DNA of 64,000 nt from Rhyacichthys aspro. Taxonomy: Eukaryota; Chordata; Actinopteri; Gobiiformes; Rhyacichthyidae. Shown piece by piece: positions 9,795 to 21,205 of this stretch; position 1 is the stretch's first letter, and every line of letters starts with the position of its first letter. The stretch is from positions 18,775,483 through 18,839,482 of the forward strand of contig CM072156.1 in NCBI GenBank assembly GCA_036850595.1, given 5' to 3'. The position numbers and the translations under genes are program-made. The notes beneath the pieces were generated by a model, which was given only the letters and a program-made list of their open reading frames with translations, did not search any database and was not told the DNA's origin.

Positions 9795-10391
9795 GTGTGG
9801 ACGTGTCTTTTGAAACACCTGAAGCTTGTGGGCGAATATGAACTGTGTTTACCTCGGAGTCTTTGCGGCACTTTGGACTTGTCTGTCGGTTTATCTGTGG
9901 CCACCCCGATGGCGGAGGTGAGGCTGACAGCAGGATTGGCTACAGCTGCAAGATACTTATCGCCCTTCGTCCTAGAACCAGGAATGAACACTCTCTTCTC
10001 ATCCTGCCGTGAAGCTGAAAGAATGGAGTTAATGTTGCAAATGGAATACAGTCTAAAAAATGTCACAGAAAAAGAGGGAGGCATTTTGTGCAGGCTTGGG
10101 GGCAGACGACAACTACCACCACTTCCAACTGTCCTCCTTTCAAACGTTCAGTACATTCAGAATAAAACTTGTATGATTGGTCAGGCTGTGAGGAATGACA
10201 GCCCTGAGGAAGTGAAGAAAAGGGCAATGGCTGATCCTGAGGTGCAGCAGATTATGAGTGACCCAGCCATGCGTATGATCCTTGAGCAAATGCAGAAGGA
10301 CCCACAGGTTCTCAGCGATCACTTAAAGAATCCATTTATTGCCCAGAAGATTCAAAAACTGATTGATGTTGGACTGATTGCCATTCGTTGA
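9795..10391 (+). pseudogene. Chimeric open frame ending in the STIP1 (Hop) C-terminal domain
   Basis: An uninterrupted 198-codon frame starts at 9795. Residues from about 127 to the end (from CMIGQAVRNDSPEEVKKR through the DP-rich helices to DVGLIAIR) match the last ~70 residues of STIP1/Hop, the HSP70-HSP90 co-chaperone, including the STI1 DP2 domain and the natural stop. The first ~126 residues show no similarity to STIP1, and the TPR repeats are absent. The piece is intronless across the homologous part and sits among LINE fragments, so a 5'-truncated retrocopy is the simplest reading. A fragment of a genomic duplication is also possible. The frame carries no stop in the conserved part, so expression cannot be excluded. 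Confidence 0.65.
9853..10014 (-). other. Possible minus-strand exon of unknown origin
   Basis: Opposite to the front part of the chimeric frame, the minus strand has an acceptor-like site (ccattctttcag) before 10014, an open stretch of 53 full codons, and a donor-like CCGAG then gtaaac after 9853. It encodes sequence such as EKRVFIPGSRTKGDKY and PAVSLTSAIG. Its phases are 1-1. I do not recognise the protein. It may be chance or part of a captured gene. Confidence 0.25.
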
Positions 10392-10689
10392 TGAGACACG
10401 AGCTCAATCCATGAAGAAAAACTACAGTGGAACAAAATTATTTTTCTCAGTTATTACTTTATCTTCTCTTGCCTTCAGAAACGTCCTCGGTCTTACTGAG
10501 ACTATGAATATTTTATTGGTTTCACTGTTCTTGCATTGTATCTAAAGCTTGCATGTCATGTTTAAAACATCCAAAGATCCCCATTGAGAGAACTGGATTC
10601 ATTATCATACATATTCATATAGTTGACAAATATGCCTTGAACAAAGAAAACCGATGTTTAAAATTGAATTGAAACTTACGCCCGGTGTA

Positions 10690-11403
10690 AACCTGAGTTC
10701 AGAGAGACTTGTCTGCTGGCATTCACAGAGACATGGCTTGGGGAGTTGGATGATGACATCGACATGCATATTAGTGGTTTCGGAAATCCTGTCCGAACGG
10801 ATCGTTTACCACTCATAACAAACAAATCCATGGGAGGTGGGGTGTGTTTTTATGTGAACGAGAAGTACTGCAACACGATTATAGTCCGGGAAAGAGTCTG
10901 CAACCCGGACCTAGAGCTGCTCTCCATCTCACTTCGTCCCTTCTACCTGCCGAGGGAGTTTCCTCAGCTGTTCTTTACCTTGGTTTACATTCAGCCACGG
11001 GCAAACATCTCTGCAGCCACTCGTCATATACAGACAGACATATATCACAGACATGAGCAACAGATTAGACTCACTCTCCCCCGATGCTCCTAAATCCATT
11101 TTAGGAGATTTTATTCATTGTCGGATCGATCAGACTTTGAAAACAGTACGTCACCTGTGCAACGACAATGAGAAATTCTACTATTGACTTGTGCTATGGA
11201 TCTGTGCCTGGTGCTTTCAGATCACTCTCTAGGCCCCCCTTTGGAGCATCGTATCACAACTCTGTACTACATCTGCTGACGTGTATGCCCGTCTGTATAA
11301 GATATGAGCCAGCTACAAAGTTACTAAAAAGCTAGACAAATGACAGTATTGCATTGCTTCAAGCATGTTTTCATTGTACAGAGTGGGATGTGTGTTATGC
11401 AGG
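10690..11403 (+). mobile_element. L2/Rex-like LINE fragment (APE endonuclease)
   Basis: The frame contains LLAFTETWLGELDDDI, then GGGVCFYVNEKYCNT, LELLSISLRPFYLPREF and LVYIQPRA. These are the TETWL, GGGVCFYIN, RPFYLPREF and VYIPP blocks of an APE-type LINE endonuclease. After a frameshift near 11090, LGDF, PPFGAS and ACFHCTEWDV follow, continuing to the linker. Stops and shifts make it inactive, and there is no reverse transcriptase domain. Confidence 0.75.
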
Positions 11404-12890
11404 GGCGTAATTTGTGGTAGGGACGCTAGAGACAGGTCCCTACCAATACCTGACAGTGGCTAAATTGTTGCTACAAATAAATCAGTGAAATATAAGATGG
11501 GTTGGGACAGTAGAAAGCTGTTTTTACAATATTATGTGACTATTAAATCTGACTACATATTTCACAATCACATATTTTCTTCTTGCAGTGTCTAGACGTC
11601 CACAAACATCAAGGAGTGAGAAAAGAACACCCCCCACCCCCCACAGCTGACTCAGGTCTGTTCCCAGGAGTTAGAGCGACGGAAAAAGCTGACATTCAAC
11701 ACACTGCTTACGGCTGATATCCAAAGCAATTAATATTCCCATGTCATGTTGCTGCTGTTAAACACTAGCCTCTCTGTGTGAAATCTGCTTAAAAAATATT
11801 CATTGACCCACCTTCCACTGTTATTGCCCTCAGAGAGGCCTGTCCCTGCTACTTTGGGCTTGAGGCGACGTGACTTTTCCTTCAAATTAAATGTCTACAA
11901 AAGAGCTGCATATTTAAATGTACTGTTCAATTTTAATGCTTTTTTAGTAGTAGTTAGTACTTTTTCATTAGCTCATAAGCTGCACACTCACACTCAGTGA
12001 TAGATTAATTATTATTAATTAATATAATTAACAAGCCGTCTGTCATAGATGGATATTGGTGGATATGGTGTTTTTTGGGGGGTTTTTTTCAAATAAAAGA
12101 TCATGGTTCAGGTCAGAAAGTCAAGGTCAAAGTGGGGTAAATTCCTTATTTTTAAAAAATGAATCATGATGGTCCTTAAATAACAAAAAAATCACTGCTT
12201 AAAAAACAAATCATATACCTTATATCTTCATGCTCATTGCAGTTTAAATATATAGGATCAGATTTTTATTTCAATCCTATTAAGGACAACGTAAAGTTAT
12301 CTGTGCGGTGATGATAATTTTGCATTACATAGAATAGTTAATGGTACACTTTAATTTATTCCCATGGAACCTACTATTAACTTGGGTAGTAGTTTTTTTT
12401 ATTTACAAAATGTACCCCAATTACAAACCATGGGTTTCTAAAGACCTTAAACATAAATACTAAAAAGAGTATATTTTACACAGGTAACAGTCAGGAAAAG
12501 AAGGACATTCACAAGGAAGTTCGGCTTGCAATAAGGAAAGTGTTTGTCTGATAAATAATGAAACTGATTAAAAAAAACCTGTTCAAATTGAAGGAATTGA
12601 GGAGGAAGTCTACTCCCAAATGCTTGCATACTATTTCTTGGGAAGCATGCCCCCTGAATCTAGTGTTCATATTAGACAGGAATGTATCATTATGTATGAG
12701 ACAAGTCAACATCGACACTTATTCACCACATTTCCAGTATTATTCATAATAAGAGTGTGGAAATAGGGTTTAATCATAATGTAAAACAAATCGTTATTCA
12801 AAGTCCTTCATGTTTTTTTGTTCATCTTTTTATTTATTTATGTATTTATTTTATATCAGTGGTTTCTTCCAATTGTGTGTTTAGTGTTGT
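11404..12890. other. AT-rich spacer
   Basis: No coding sequence is recognised. A G/T run lies at about 12070-12090 and long A/T stretches at 12165-12260. Confidence 0.5.
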
Positions 12891-13010
12891 TTACTGTGTT
12901 GTTTGCTTTGTTCTTTGTTGAAAGGTCTGTTTGTTTTCTTGTTTGCTGCTCAAATGAATTGCCCCTGGTGGGATTAATAAAGTTGTCTGAATCTGAAATG
13001 CTATTCATAA
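12891..13010 (+). mobile_element. LINE 3' end fragment
   Basis: The segment ends attgcccctggtgggatt then aataaagttgtctgaatctgaa. This is the typical terminus of fish CR1/L2/Rex-type LINEs: a conserved cccc..ggggatt..aataaagt block followed by a short simple-repeat tail, here two tctgaa units. Confidence 0.6.
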
Positions 13011-13091
13011 CTGAACATTAGTGTAAGCAGAGTTCAGTTCAGTTTACTTTGTTTCAGTCACACACATAACTTACGTTGGACTAAAACTAAC

Positions 13092-13430
13092 CTGACTCTG
13101 CTAGATAGAACTGCTCCACAGAACATAATCTATTTCACAGTACCATCTGGGAAGGCTCCCGTTGAAAGTGTTTGCAAAAGGGAGGCGCCTTCTGTCAAAA
13201 ACTTGGTGTTGATTTGATGAAGCACCGACTAGTATCCACCTACCATGAGGTTTCTTTAACAAATCATAGCAATGATATGACGTGCCACTCTTTGCGCTTC
13301 TTTCAAAGAAGAAATACTCTCTGCTTCTGATAAATCTGTTTCTGTTTCGATAGCAGCGCCATGTTGATAAAAAGTCTCAAATCTCGCGAGAATCCAGCTG
13401 CAGCGCAAGGTTAGACTAAAACAGGCAAAA
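13092..13430 (+). repeat. Dispersed repeat, copy 1
   Basis: This block aligns over most of its length with 23738-24240: shared segments include cttctgtcaaaaacttggtg, ttgatgaagcaccgactagt and gacgtgccactctttgcgct. Relative to copy 2 it lacks about 150 bp near its right end. No coding frame is shared. The family is unknown to me. Confidence 0.8.
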
Positions 13431-13680
13431 GCAGAATATGCTTCTTCTATGCATAAATCTAAATTCTCACAAGTTACCTTTTATAAAAAAAAAAAAAATT
13501 GAATAGATATTTTGCCATTTTATTTACAGTTTTATTTATTTAGTTTTATTTTGTCATGTAACTTTCCAAAAATAAATTTTGACATTTTTCTTTTGCATAG
13601 AAATAAAGAATTACAATTTTTCACTTCTATATCAATGTTATTCCACAAATGAACCTGAAAATGACAGACATCAAGTTATG

Positions 13681-13825
13681 TTGATTCACTCCACATAACT
13701 TGATTGCACATGCCCAAAAAGGAGTGTGAAGAAGTGAAACCTTATTAAACCCCACCTCTCTGTGATATCTTTTAACACCTGCCTAAAAGATATCATGTGC
13801 AATCAAGTTAAGTGGAGTGAATCAA
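13681..13825. repeat. Near-perfect 32-bp inverted repeat with nested hairpin
   Basis: Arms 13681-13712 and 13794-13825 are reverse complements with one mismatch. A second pair, tgatatctttt (13763-13773) and aaaagatatca (13785-13795), is nested in the spacer. The structure resembles a very short MITE or a hairpin RNA locus. Confidence 0.8.
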
Positions 13826-15849
13826 TGTCTTTGTCTGAGTTCTATGTATTTATTCTAGTTTCTTGTACATGTTTGAAATTAAGTAAACAAACAAACAAGG
13901 GAGAGCACGTGTTATATGTATCACTAAAGCTCACTATCCTACATAGATATGCCTGTTAAAAATATGGGAATAGTATATTTGTTATAATTAGGAGGCATTT
14001 CATTTTAACCAACTTCCTGGTATCATTTATAAATAGTTATACATCTCAGTGTAATATCCTATCCTATCCTATCCTATCCTATCCTATACTGTAACCCTAC
14101 TACAATCTACATGAAATATGCTCCTTTATACAATCTTATACCATAACACAATGTAAGACAATACAATATAATCTGATAAAGTACATGTTACCCAGACTAT
14201 ATCATATTAGATTACATTACAATACAATGTACAACTTATAATTCAATCTAATATAATGTAATATAACATAATATGATATAAAGGTATATAATATACACAT
14301 CATACAATAAAACTCAATATGTACTTTCCTTCCTTCCTTTTGCTAATCCAGAATTGCCTGTAAGAGAGGAGCTTCTGTGACTGGAGTCTAACAAAACCAT
14401 TATATCCTTTTTTTACCCCTCGTAAATTATACCTCTCATGTTAGTTATAGTCTGAGTGTGACTGAGAACAGAGTGTAACAAGACCTAACCAAAATCTGCA
14501 GGGGTAGACAATGGGTCAAGAGCAAGATTAGTGTGAAAGGCATAAAAATAAAAAGGAACAGTTATGAAATCCAAACAGCCCTGGTAGACCTCATACTCTA
14601 ATACTCTCAAACCTCGTTCCCTGTCGTTCTACACTGTCTAATCTATCTAACGTGAAAACAATGCAGAAAAGTAAAAAGATGTGGTTAAATAAACCAGTGG
14701 TTGGATTGTTGATTGATTATTCCCGAATGTAGCATTGTCTTTCTGAAAGATTGGGCAAAGGTGTGGCAGTAATCATAAATGTTGTTTTATAAACTGTTTT
14801 ATGATTAGTGATATCATGAAATTGTGGTAACTCACTGAGCCAGATCAGTTATTCATCTAAAGCCTGACCTTGACCATCACATGACACCTCCGGCTACATC
14901 ATAAAAACTTTTCTTTCTCTTTGCTGCACTTGAAACTAACCAAATTTTAAATGAAGTAGTTTGGTGAAAGAATGCCTAAGCCTGTTGCCAATATCACATT
15001 TTCACCACAGCTGTAAAAACATGACACTGCAATATTATTTCCACTTTGGACGTCTTTATCAACCAAGTAGCATCAATCTAAAAGCAAATCTATACAAATA
15101 TGGCAAAACACTGGATCATTCCTAGTCACACACATTTCCCCAGAATATATTGCCAGCAGCATTTGTAAGTTTCAATTTTCACTCACGGCCTGGGTGGGCC
15201 AGCAGAGGTGTTTCTAGAGACTCAGGGGGGCACCTTCAACTTGAATCCATGCAATATACAGTATAAACAAATTAATGGCAAATACCTGCGCACTCATAAA
15301 ACCAAAGAATCTAGGTGTATTCAGGTACACATGGTGGCCGTCCTTCCAAATTTGAAGTGATTTCCATTTGGACATACCTTCTATCAGAAAAATGAAGCAT
15401 AGCATGAAGCCCATCACATTTAAAGTAACTGTTGAGACTAAGACGGCCAGTGGGGGGCAGTAATACGACTAGATATACACAAACAAACTGCCCGACATTG
15501 CCACCGCGCCATGAAAACCGAGTAAACCAAGGAAATTCTGCCAGACATGAACACCTCACATGGGTTTGTCCAAAGCAGTGCGCTGTAAAAATCATCCTAT
15601 TAATGTGTCAAAAGTTACTGAAAACAGAAGAACACCTGAGGCCTGTTGCTGAAAGCTGGTTGAGGTTTGACAAAAAAGATACGCTGCTAAAAGGAACATT
15701 CTGCTTTAAGAGATTACCGGACGATAGCCTGAAAAAGAGTAAAGTAATATGAGTGATTTGCAAAGCAGATATTAATAGTCTGTACAGTTCTAAATTACAC
15801 AAGTTCACACAAATTGACAAATTGAATGTATTGGTAATGCACTTTAAGT
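13826..15849. other. AT-rich spacer with a pentanucleotide microsatellite
   Basis: A (TATCC)n array lies at 14055-14087. It is followed by a TA-rich tract to about 14310. No gene was recognised. Confidence 0.5.
14055..14087. repeat. (TATCC)n microsatellite
   Basis: Six consecutive tatcc units plus a partial one. Confidence 0.9.
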
Positions 15850-16603
15850 TACCGTATTTTCCGGACTATAAGCCGCTACTTTTTTCCCACGCTTTGAACC
15901 ATGCGGCTTATACAGAGATGCGGCTTTTCTATGATTTTTCTTCAGCCCTCAGGGGGGCGCTCTAGCAGGAAGTGCAAAAACGAGACAAACGAGGCAGCGG
16001 TAGTCAGTACAAACAAGAAAGCACCAGTTTTTATTCTTAGCACATGCAACCCAAGACGCACAACAGCAAAATACGGTAATATTTTACACCCTCACCCCCT
16101 CATAATGGAAAACAAATGAAGTGACAGTGGTTTGGTGTTCAGTAGTTTCAATGCTCAGGAGGAAGATGAATAGTGACTTGTGGTTTCAGTGCACGGGAGA
16201 ATGAAGCGACTGTAATAGTTGCGCAGTTGCGCTTTAACAGTGCGCAGGAAGAAAAAGTGACAGTGGTTTGGTGTTCAGTGGTTTCAGTACGCAGGAGGAA
16301 GAAAAATAAAGCAACTTGGTTTTAGTGCACAGGAGGAAGATGAAGAAAACCATCAATGACTTTTCTGTTTTGTTTGATCAGCACTTTTACTGCCGTGTTA
16401 CAGGCACTGTTCAGAAACACTTAGTTCAGGTATATGAATAAACACTTATGGTACAAAATCTATGTAAATATCTTATTTCTCACTCTGGATATTGGCGGCT
16501 TATAGTCCGGTGCGGCTTATATGTGACAAAATATATATTTCTTTTCAATTTTAGTGGGTGCGGCTTATATTTAGGTGCGCTCTATAGTCCGGAAAATACG
16601 GTA
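15850..16603. mobile_element. Non-autonomous inverted-repeat DNA element flanked by TA
   Basis: The left end taccgtattttccggactat (from 15850) is exactly mirrored by the right end (atagtccggaaaatacggta, to 16603). The extra gcggcttata motifs inside both ends are also in inverted orientation. A TA dinucleotide sits at each boundary, which fits a Tc1/mariner-type target duplication. The interior (16120-16345) has imperfect tandem units built around gtggtttcagtgcacagg-like sequence. No transposase frame is present, so it would need an enzyme supplied elsewhere. Confidence 0.85.
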
Positions 16604-17789
16604 CTATCTTTTATAAAGGTTTCTCATTTAAGTTATTTGTATTTTAAGTTATTATATATTATTATTTGTAGTTATTATTGTATTTCATGTGAGGGAATAA
16701 AAAGGGTTAGTCATGAAGAGTGCTGGTGGTTTTTGGTTGTGTTGCACGGTAATGAAATTTCATAATGAAAAATGAAAGGATTTTTGACCTGCAATTGCAG
16801 TACATGTATTACCCAATAAAAACAACAACATAAATTATTGTGCAATTTAAAGAATAGCCGAGCACACATGACCACATATACTTTATTTGCACATTTTATT
16901 CTTTTGATTGGATGAAAAGGTCTTTTGTTTTACCTCATCCTGATTTAAGAAATACCCCATACACATAAGCCTCCTGTAAACACCAACCGGAATTTGGATC
17001 TGAAATTTTTGTAATGCATCAAACACCGGTCTTGCTCTTGGTTTGAAAGACTTAGCTGTAATGACTTGGTCTCTTAAAGTTACTGTGGTCAGGACTACAA
17101 ACACTAGTGAACTTAGTGGGAAATGGTGAATGAAGAAGTCCTGGCCTTTGTCATCATTGCTTCAGACACTTCTAATGCACTTTTGCTCCTAATTCAGGAT
17201 GTATTTTCATATTATTTATTTTTTGCTTTTCTATATCTTTGACTGTTGCTAATGGAGAAATCTATAAACAAATGTTTACTCTCAAAATATCTGTAAATGC
17301 CAACTGGAGGTTTTTGTGGACACTGGTACACACTGGTACTGTGGAACTTGTTTATTTACAGATTTTTTTTTTTCTTTGAGGCTGATGCAGCCAAAATGCT
17401 AATTTCTTATGCAACCACTGTCCACTCCTGGCTTTAGTCAGCCAGGATATGAATCAGTTTGTTGAACATGAGTGCAGATGTCTGTAGTCTGAACACAAAC
17501 CCACAGTGACGTGCAAGTCTGGCCGGTTCAATGACAGCAGACACATACATTCATTAATAACAGTAAATGTTCAAGCATTTTCGTCTTTTCTGCCTTTCCC
17601 CTGACTGTCACCTTGTGATAGTGATTAATAAAGACGTCAGTTTTTGCTGAAGGTGCTTTCACTGTTGCAATAAACGCAGCTGTATTTCCTTGAATTTATA
17701 TGAAAACACCAGCTGAAAACACTAAATAAGACACGAGTGGTGGTAAAAAAAAAACCCAAAAGCCTTGAAAAGTCAGTATTCTACACATG
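16604..17789. other. Spacer without recognised gene
   Basis: AT-rich sequence with short T and A runs. No coding or repeat homology was found. Confidence 0.4.
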
Positions 17790-18637
17790 TACAGTATCTC
17801 ACAGAAGTGAGTTCACCCCTCACTTTTTTGTCAGTTGTTTATTATATCTTTTCATGTGACAATGTACAGCTTGTATAACATAAATTTGCCGTCCCCTCAA
17901 AATAGTTCAACACACAGCCAATGATGTCTAAACTGCTGGCAACAAAAGTGAGTACACCCCTAACTGAAAATGTCCACATTGGACCCACAGTGTCAATATT
18001 TTGTGTGACCACCATTATTTTCCAGCACTTGGAAAATAAGTGCCCCTCCTTCCGTTTGAGGATGCACAGATTTATAGGGTTTAGGCCTGGAGACCTGCTT
18101 GGCCAGTCCATCTCCTTTGCCCTCAGCTTCTTTAGCAAGGCATTGGTGGCCTTGGAGGTGTGTTTGGGGTTGTTATCATGTTGGAATATCTGCCCTGTGG
18201 CCCAGTCTCCGAATGGAGGGGATCATGCTCTGCTTCAGTATGTACAGTATTTTGTGATGCTGTAGCTCCCCAGTGCTGGCAGCATTCATACAGGCCCATA
18301 CCATGACACTCCCACCCCTGCTTGACTGTAGGCAAGACACACTTGTCGTTGTACTCCTCACCTGTTTGCCGCCACACAAGCTTGACACCATCTGAACCAA
18401 ATAAGTTTATCTTGGTTTCATCAGACCACAGGACGTTTCTTGTGCATCATAGAAGAGGCTTCCTTCTTGGACAGCAGCTATTTAGACCAATTTGATGAAG
18501 CGTGTGGCGTATAGACTGAGCACTGACAGGCTGAACCCCCCACTCCTTCAACCTCTGCAGCAATGCTGGCAGCACGCATATGTCTATTTCCCTCTGGATA
18601 TGATGCTGAGCACGTGCACTCAACTGCTTGCGTTCGC
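17790..18637 (-). mobile_element. Second Tc1-like transposon, truncated and deleted
   Basis: The left end begins tacagtatctcacagaagtg, the terminal sequence of a common fish Tc1 family (usually ...cacaaaagtgagtacacccct), and the related gtgagtacacccctaactg recurs at about 17948. Reading on the minus strand, transposase pieces include KKLRAKEMDWPSRSPGLNP (catalytic-core end, 18138-18080) and, further right, QRLKEWGVQPVSAQSIRHTL and GLNSCCPRRKPLL (second helix-turn-helix). Several internal deletions and frameshifts are present, and the match stops near 18637, so the right end and transposase N-terminus are lost. Confidence 0.85.
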
Positions 18638-19441
18638 ATATATCTGCCTGTATTGACATTTGTATAATGTCTATATAGTGCATTTTACCCTTATACAGTT
18701 TTGGCAGCTCACTAATGCTCTCGACCCACTGTGCTACTGTGCAGCACACAATGTGGCCAATCACAGACAGCTTTTTTTAAAGAAACACCTGGACAAAAGT
18801 TACTAATGACTCTATAGATGCAAGGCAGGAGGGGGAGTGTGCTTCCCACACAGCAACCAATATCTAAACTTATACTCTATACTTACTCACATTTATTCAA
18901 GCAATATTTAAAGTATATGAAACCATTTTTCTTAATAAGGTATTCAAGTAAAAAGTGTTTTATGTGCTTTAATTATGCCCATATGAATATGAAGAGTTAC
19001 CTCCTACTTCTGCTCGGACTCAAAAGACAAAAGAATGCTAATTTTGAAAGCGAAAATGTTTCATCCCTGACCCAGGGGCTTTAACAGCATGTGGGTCATT
19101 AGCCTAAACTTAAACTCTTAGATGTTTATGGTTATTCAACTGTGTGTGTCTGGGTTTGAACACAGTGGTGAGAGGATATTTTTCTTGTGTTCTAATTTAA
19201 CAAAAACTGCCTTCTTCATTCCACGTTTGGTTCAAATCAGTTAAAATTGCTGGCCATATATATATCTGGACATAGCCAATGGCCCATTGGTAAGTCCTGG
19301 CCGCTCATTCAAAACTTTGTCCCGATGTTTTCTTTTTAATCCTTTAGTGTATAATGATCTGGATGACTAAGAACTTCCACAACCAAAAAAATAAACAAAA
19401 AAAAACAAATAACAAAACACAGGCCACAGTTTTGAACCCAT
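18638..19441. other. Spacer downstream of MEGF9
   Basis: No gene recognised. A short phrase at 19048-19075 and another at 19350-19380 loosely resemble the Penelope-like fragment at 22750-23600, too weakly to annotate. Confidence 0.4.
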
Positions 19442-19447
19442 TTTTAT
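19442..19447 (-). terminator. megf9: Candidate MEGF9 polyadenylation signal
   Basis: This is AATAAA on the minus strand, about 1.25 kb beyond the MEGF9 stop codon. I saw no closer canonical signal, which would give a 3' UTR of about 1.25 kb. Confidence 0.4.
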
Positions 19448-20690
19448 TGGAGTTGTTCTCTGACTTTTTGGGGTTTATTTACATCATTTCACTTGCCGTT
19501 TTTGAGTGTTGCTGGGTTGTGGTGCATTCAAGTCCTGTAAGTGTCTTACCATATACAGAAGTCAGCTGAGAAAAAAAAATACATACAAATTAAAAAATAG
19601 AAAAGCTGTGGGCAAGATTGGGGATGCTTGTCGAGTGACAGTGGACACATCTAACTGTACAATAATAGTGCTATTCACATTCATCTGTACAATAGCCATG
19701 TATTTACAGTGGTCACATTAGGGAAAGAGCCCGACCTGAGGAGTTGGTTTCTTCGGTCTACACCACGTCCTAAGCAAACGTGTCCACAATAAGGTTCTGA
19801 AGCTTTTGAAGTGCATTGTTTGCCCTTAGGTCATCGTTTGACTCGGTGCAGTTCATAGTTGCTGATAGGACCACGTGGGTTGAGGAATTTTTAGCACGTG
19901 CCAGCTCCATAACAACAGTGTAGTGTTCATTATGTTTGGACATAAACCACCCCCGGTTTGTTTGACGTTTGCTGAGGTAGGCAGCAGATTACAAGTATAT
20001 GGTGGTTTATGTAAGCCTTGCATGAGTCACTGCCCAATTGGTTTCAAATGTATAAAACACTCCTCTTTGAAAGGTAAGCTGGCGCGCTAAAATGCAAAGC
20101 TTGGAAGCTATTAACAAAAGTTCATAAATGTTCGAGTGCCAGCAGCTGTAACTTTAAACCCCCCACCCTCATTCTCAAAAAACACACAAACTATACAAGA
20201 GAACAGATTGGCCAGTTCAACAAGATCAAACACCATGAATAAACGAGTCATACATGTGCAGCATTTCACTCAAAACCAATAAATAAGAATAAAAATTCAT
20301 TAAATAACAATCATTGTCTTAGGATCACTCCTCTTCAAGTGATCAAATTATAACTTAAAACAGCTCATCAAAAGTTCATTTTAAAAATCGGTGAAATGCT
20401 AAACTCCACTCAGTCCTCCAACTGCTAGTTCTAGCTGTTTTGCACCCAACAACTGCACAACAGCGCCATCTGGAGGCACCACAACACAAACGCCTTTTGT
20501 TTTGGACCCTCCTCAGTGGAAATTTGAGTAAACCTTGTGATTTTGACGCTTCTTTCCCGGTTTGTGTTGTGAAGTGCCACGGAAAAGCAGGGAACCGACC
20601 AGCAGTCAAACATTAGGGAGCCTTGGATTTGGTAACTTTCCAGCAGCTTTGTGTCAGAGTGAATGTACAGTTTGGTGGATTATTCGGGTT
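19448..20690 (-). other. megf9: Probable MEGF9 3' UTR
   Basis: Non-coding sequence follows the MEGF9 stop on the minus strand. The end point depends on the signal at 19442-19447. Confidence 0.45.
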
Positions 20691-21205
20691 TTAGGCCTTA
20701 TAGCAGTTGCCCTGCGTGGTAAGAGCCAGTTGACCGTTGGGCGCCACCTCGTTAGCTTCGTCTTCGAGCAAACCCGATACATCCGCGTTGGGGATGCTGT
20801 CATGGTAACTGCTGAAGCTGATGTTGTCTTCCTTCAACTCGATGGTCCAAAAGGGCGCGTTCAGTTTGCGGTTCTGGTACTCGCGGTAGGTGTAGACCCC
20901 TCCCACGAAGCCCAGCAGCAGCAGCACCACCAGGATGATGACGGCGAGGATGATGATGTTGAACTGCGTCCAAGAGACTTCGGTGAGGGCGGCCGTGGTG
21001 TTGTCCGTGGGGCTGCCCAGGCTCGTCAGCAGGGCCTGGGTGGTGGTGGCGGCGGTGCTCAGAGACGTGCTGGTGTTGTTGCCGCTGGATGTGGACGCCG
21101 GGACGGCTCTGGCTGTGGAGGAGGAGGACAGAGTGGGACGGGTCGGGGGAGACGTGGGTGCTTCAGTGGTAGTGGTCTTGGCCAGTGTGGGGATGAGCCT
21201 GGGCG
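20691..21205 (-). CDS. megf9: megf9 exon 6 (mucin stalk, membrane helix, cytoplasmic tail)
   Basis: The acceptor is tttctccccag. About 80 residues rich in Thr, Ser and Pro precede SWTQFNIIILAVIILVVLLL, the transmembrane segment, and the conserved tail ending CYKA. This is the most conserved part of the gene. Confidence 0.95.

Noticed and set aside
19048..19380. Possible second Penelope-like remnant
   Set aside because: Only two short phrases (gtttcatccctgaccc and ctggatgactaagaacttcc) resemble the element at 22.7-23.6 kb, with no coding similarity between them.
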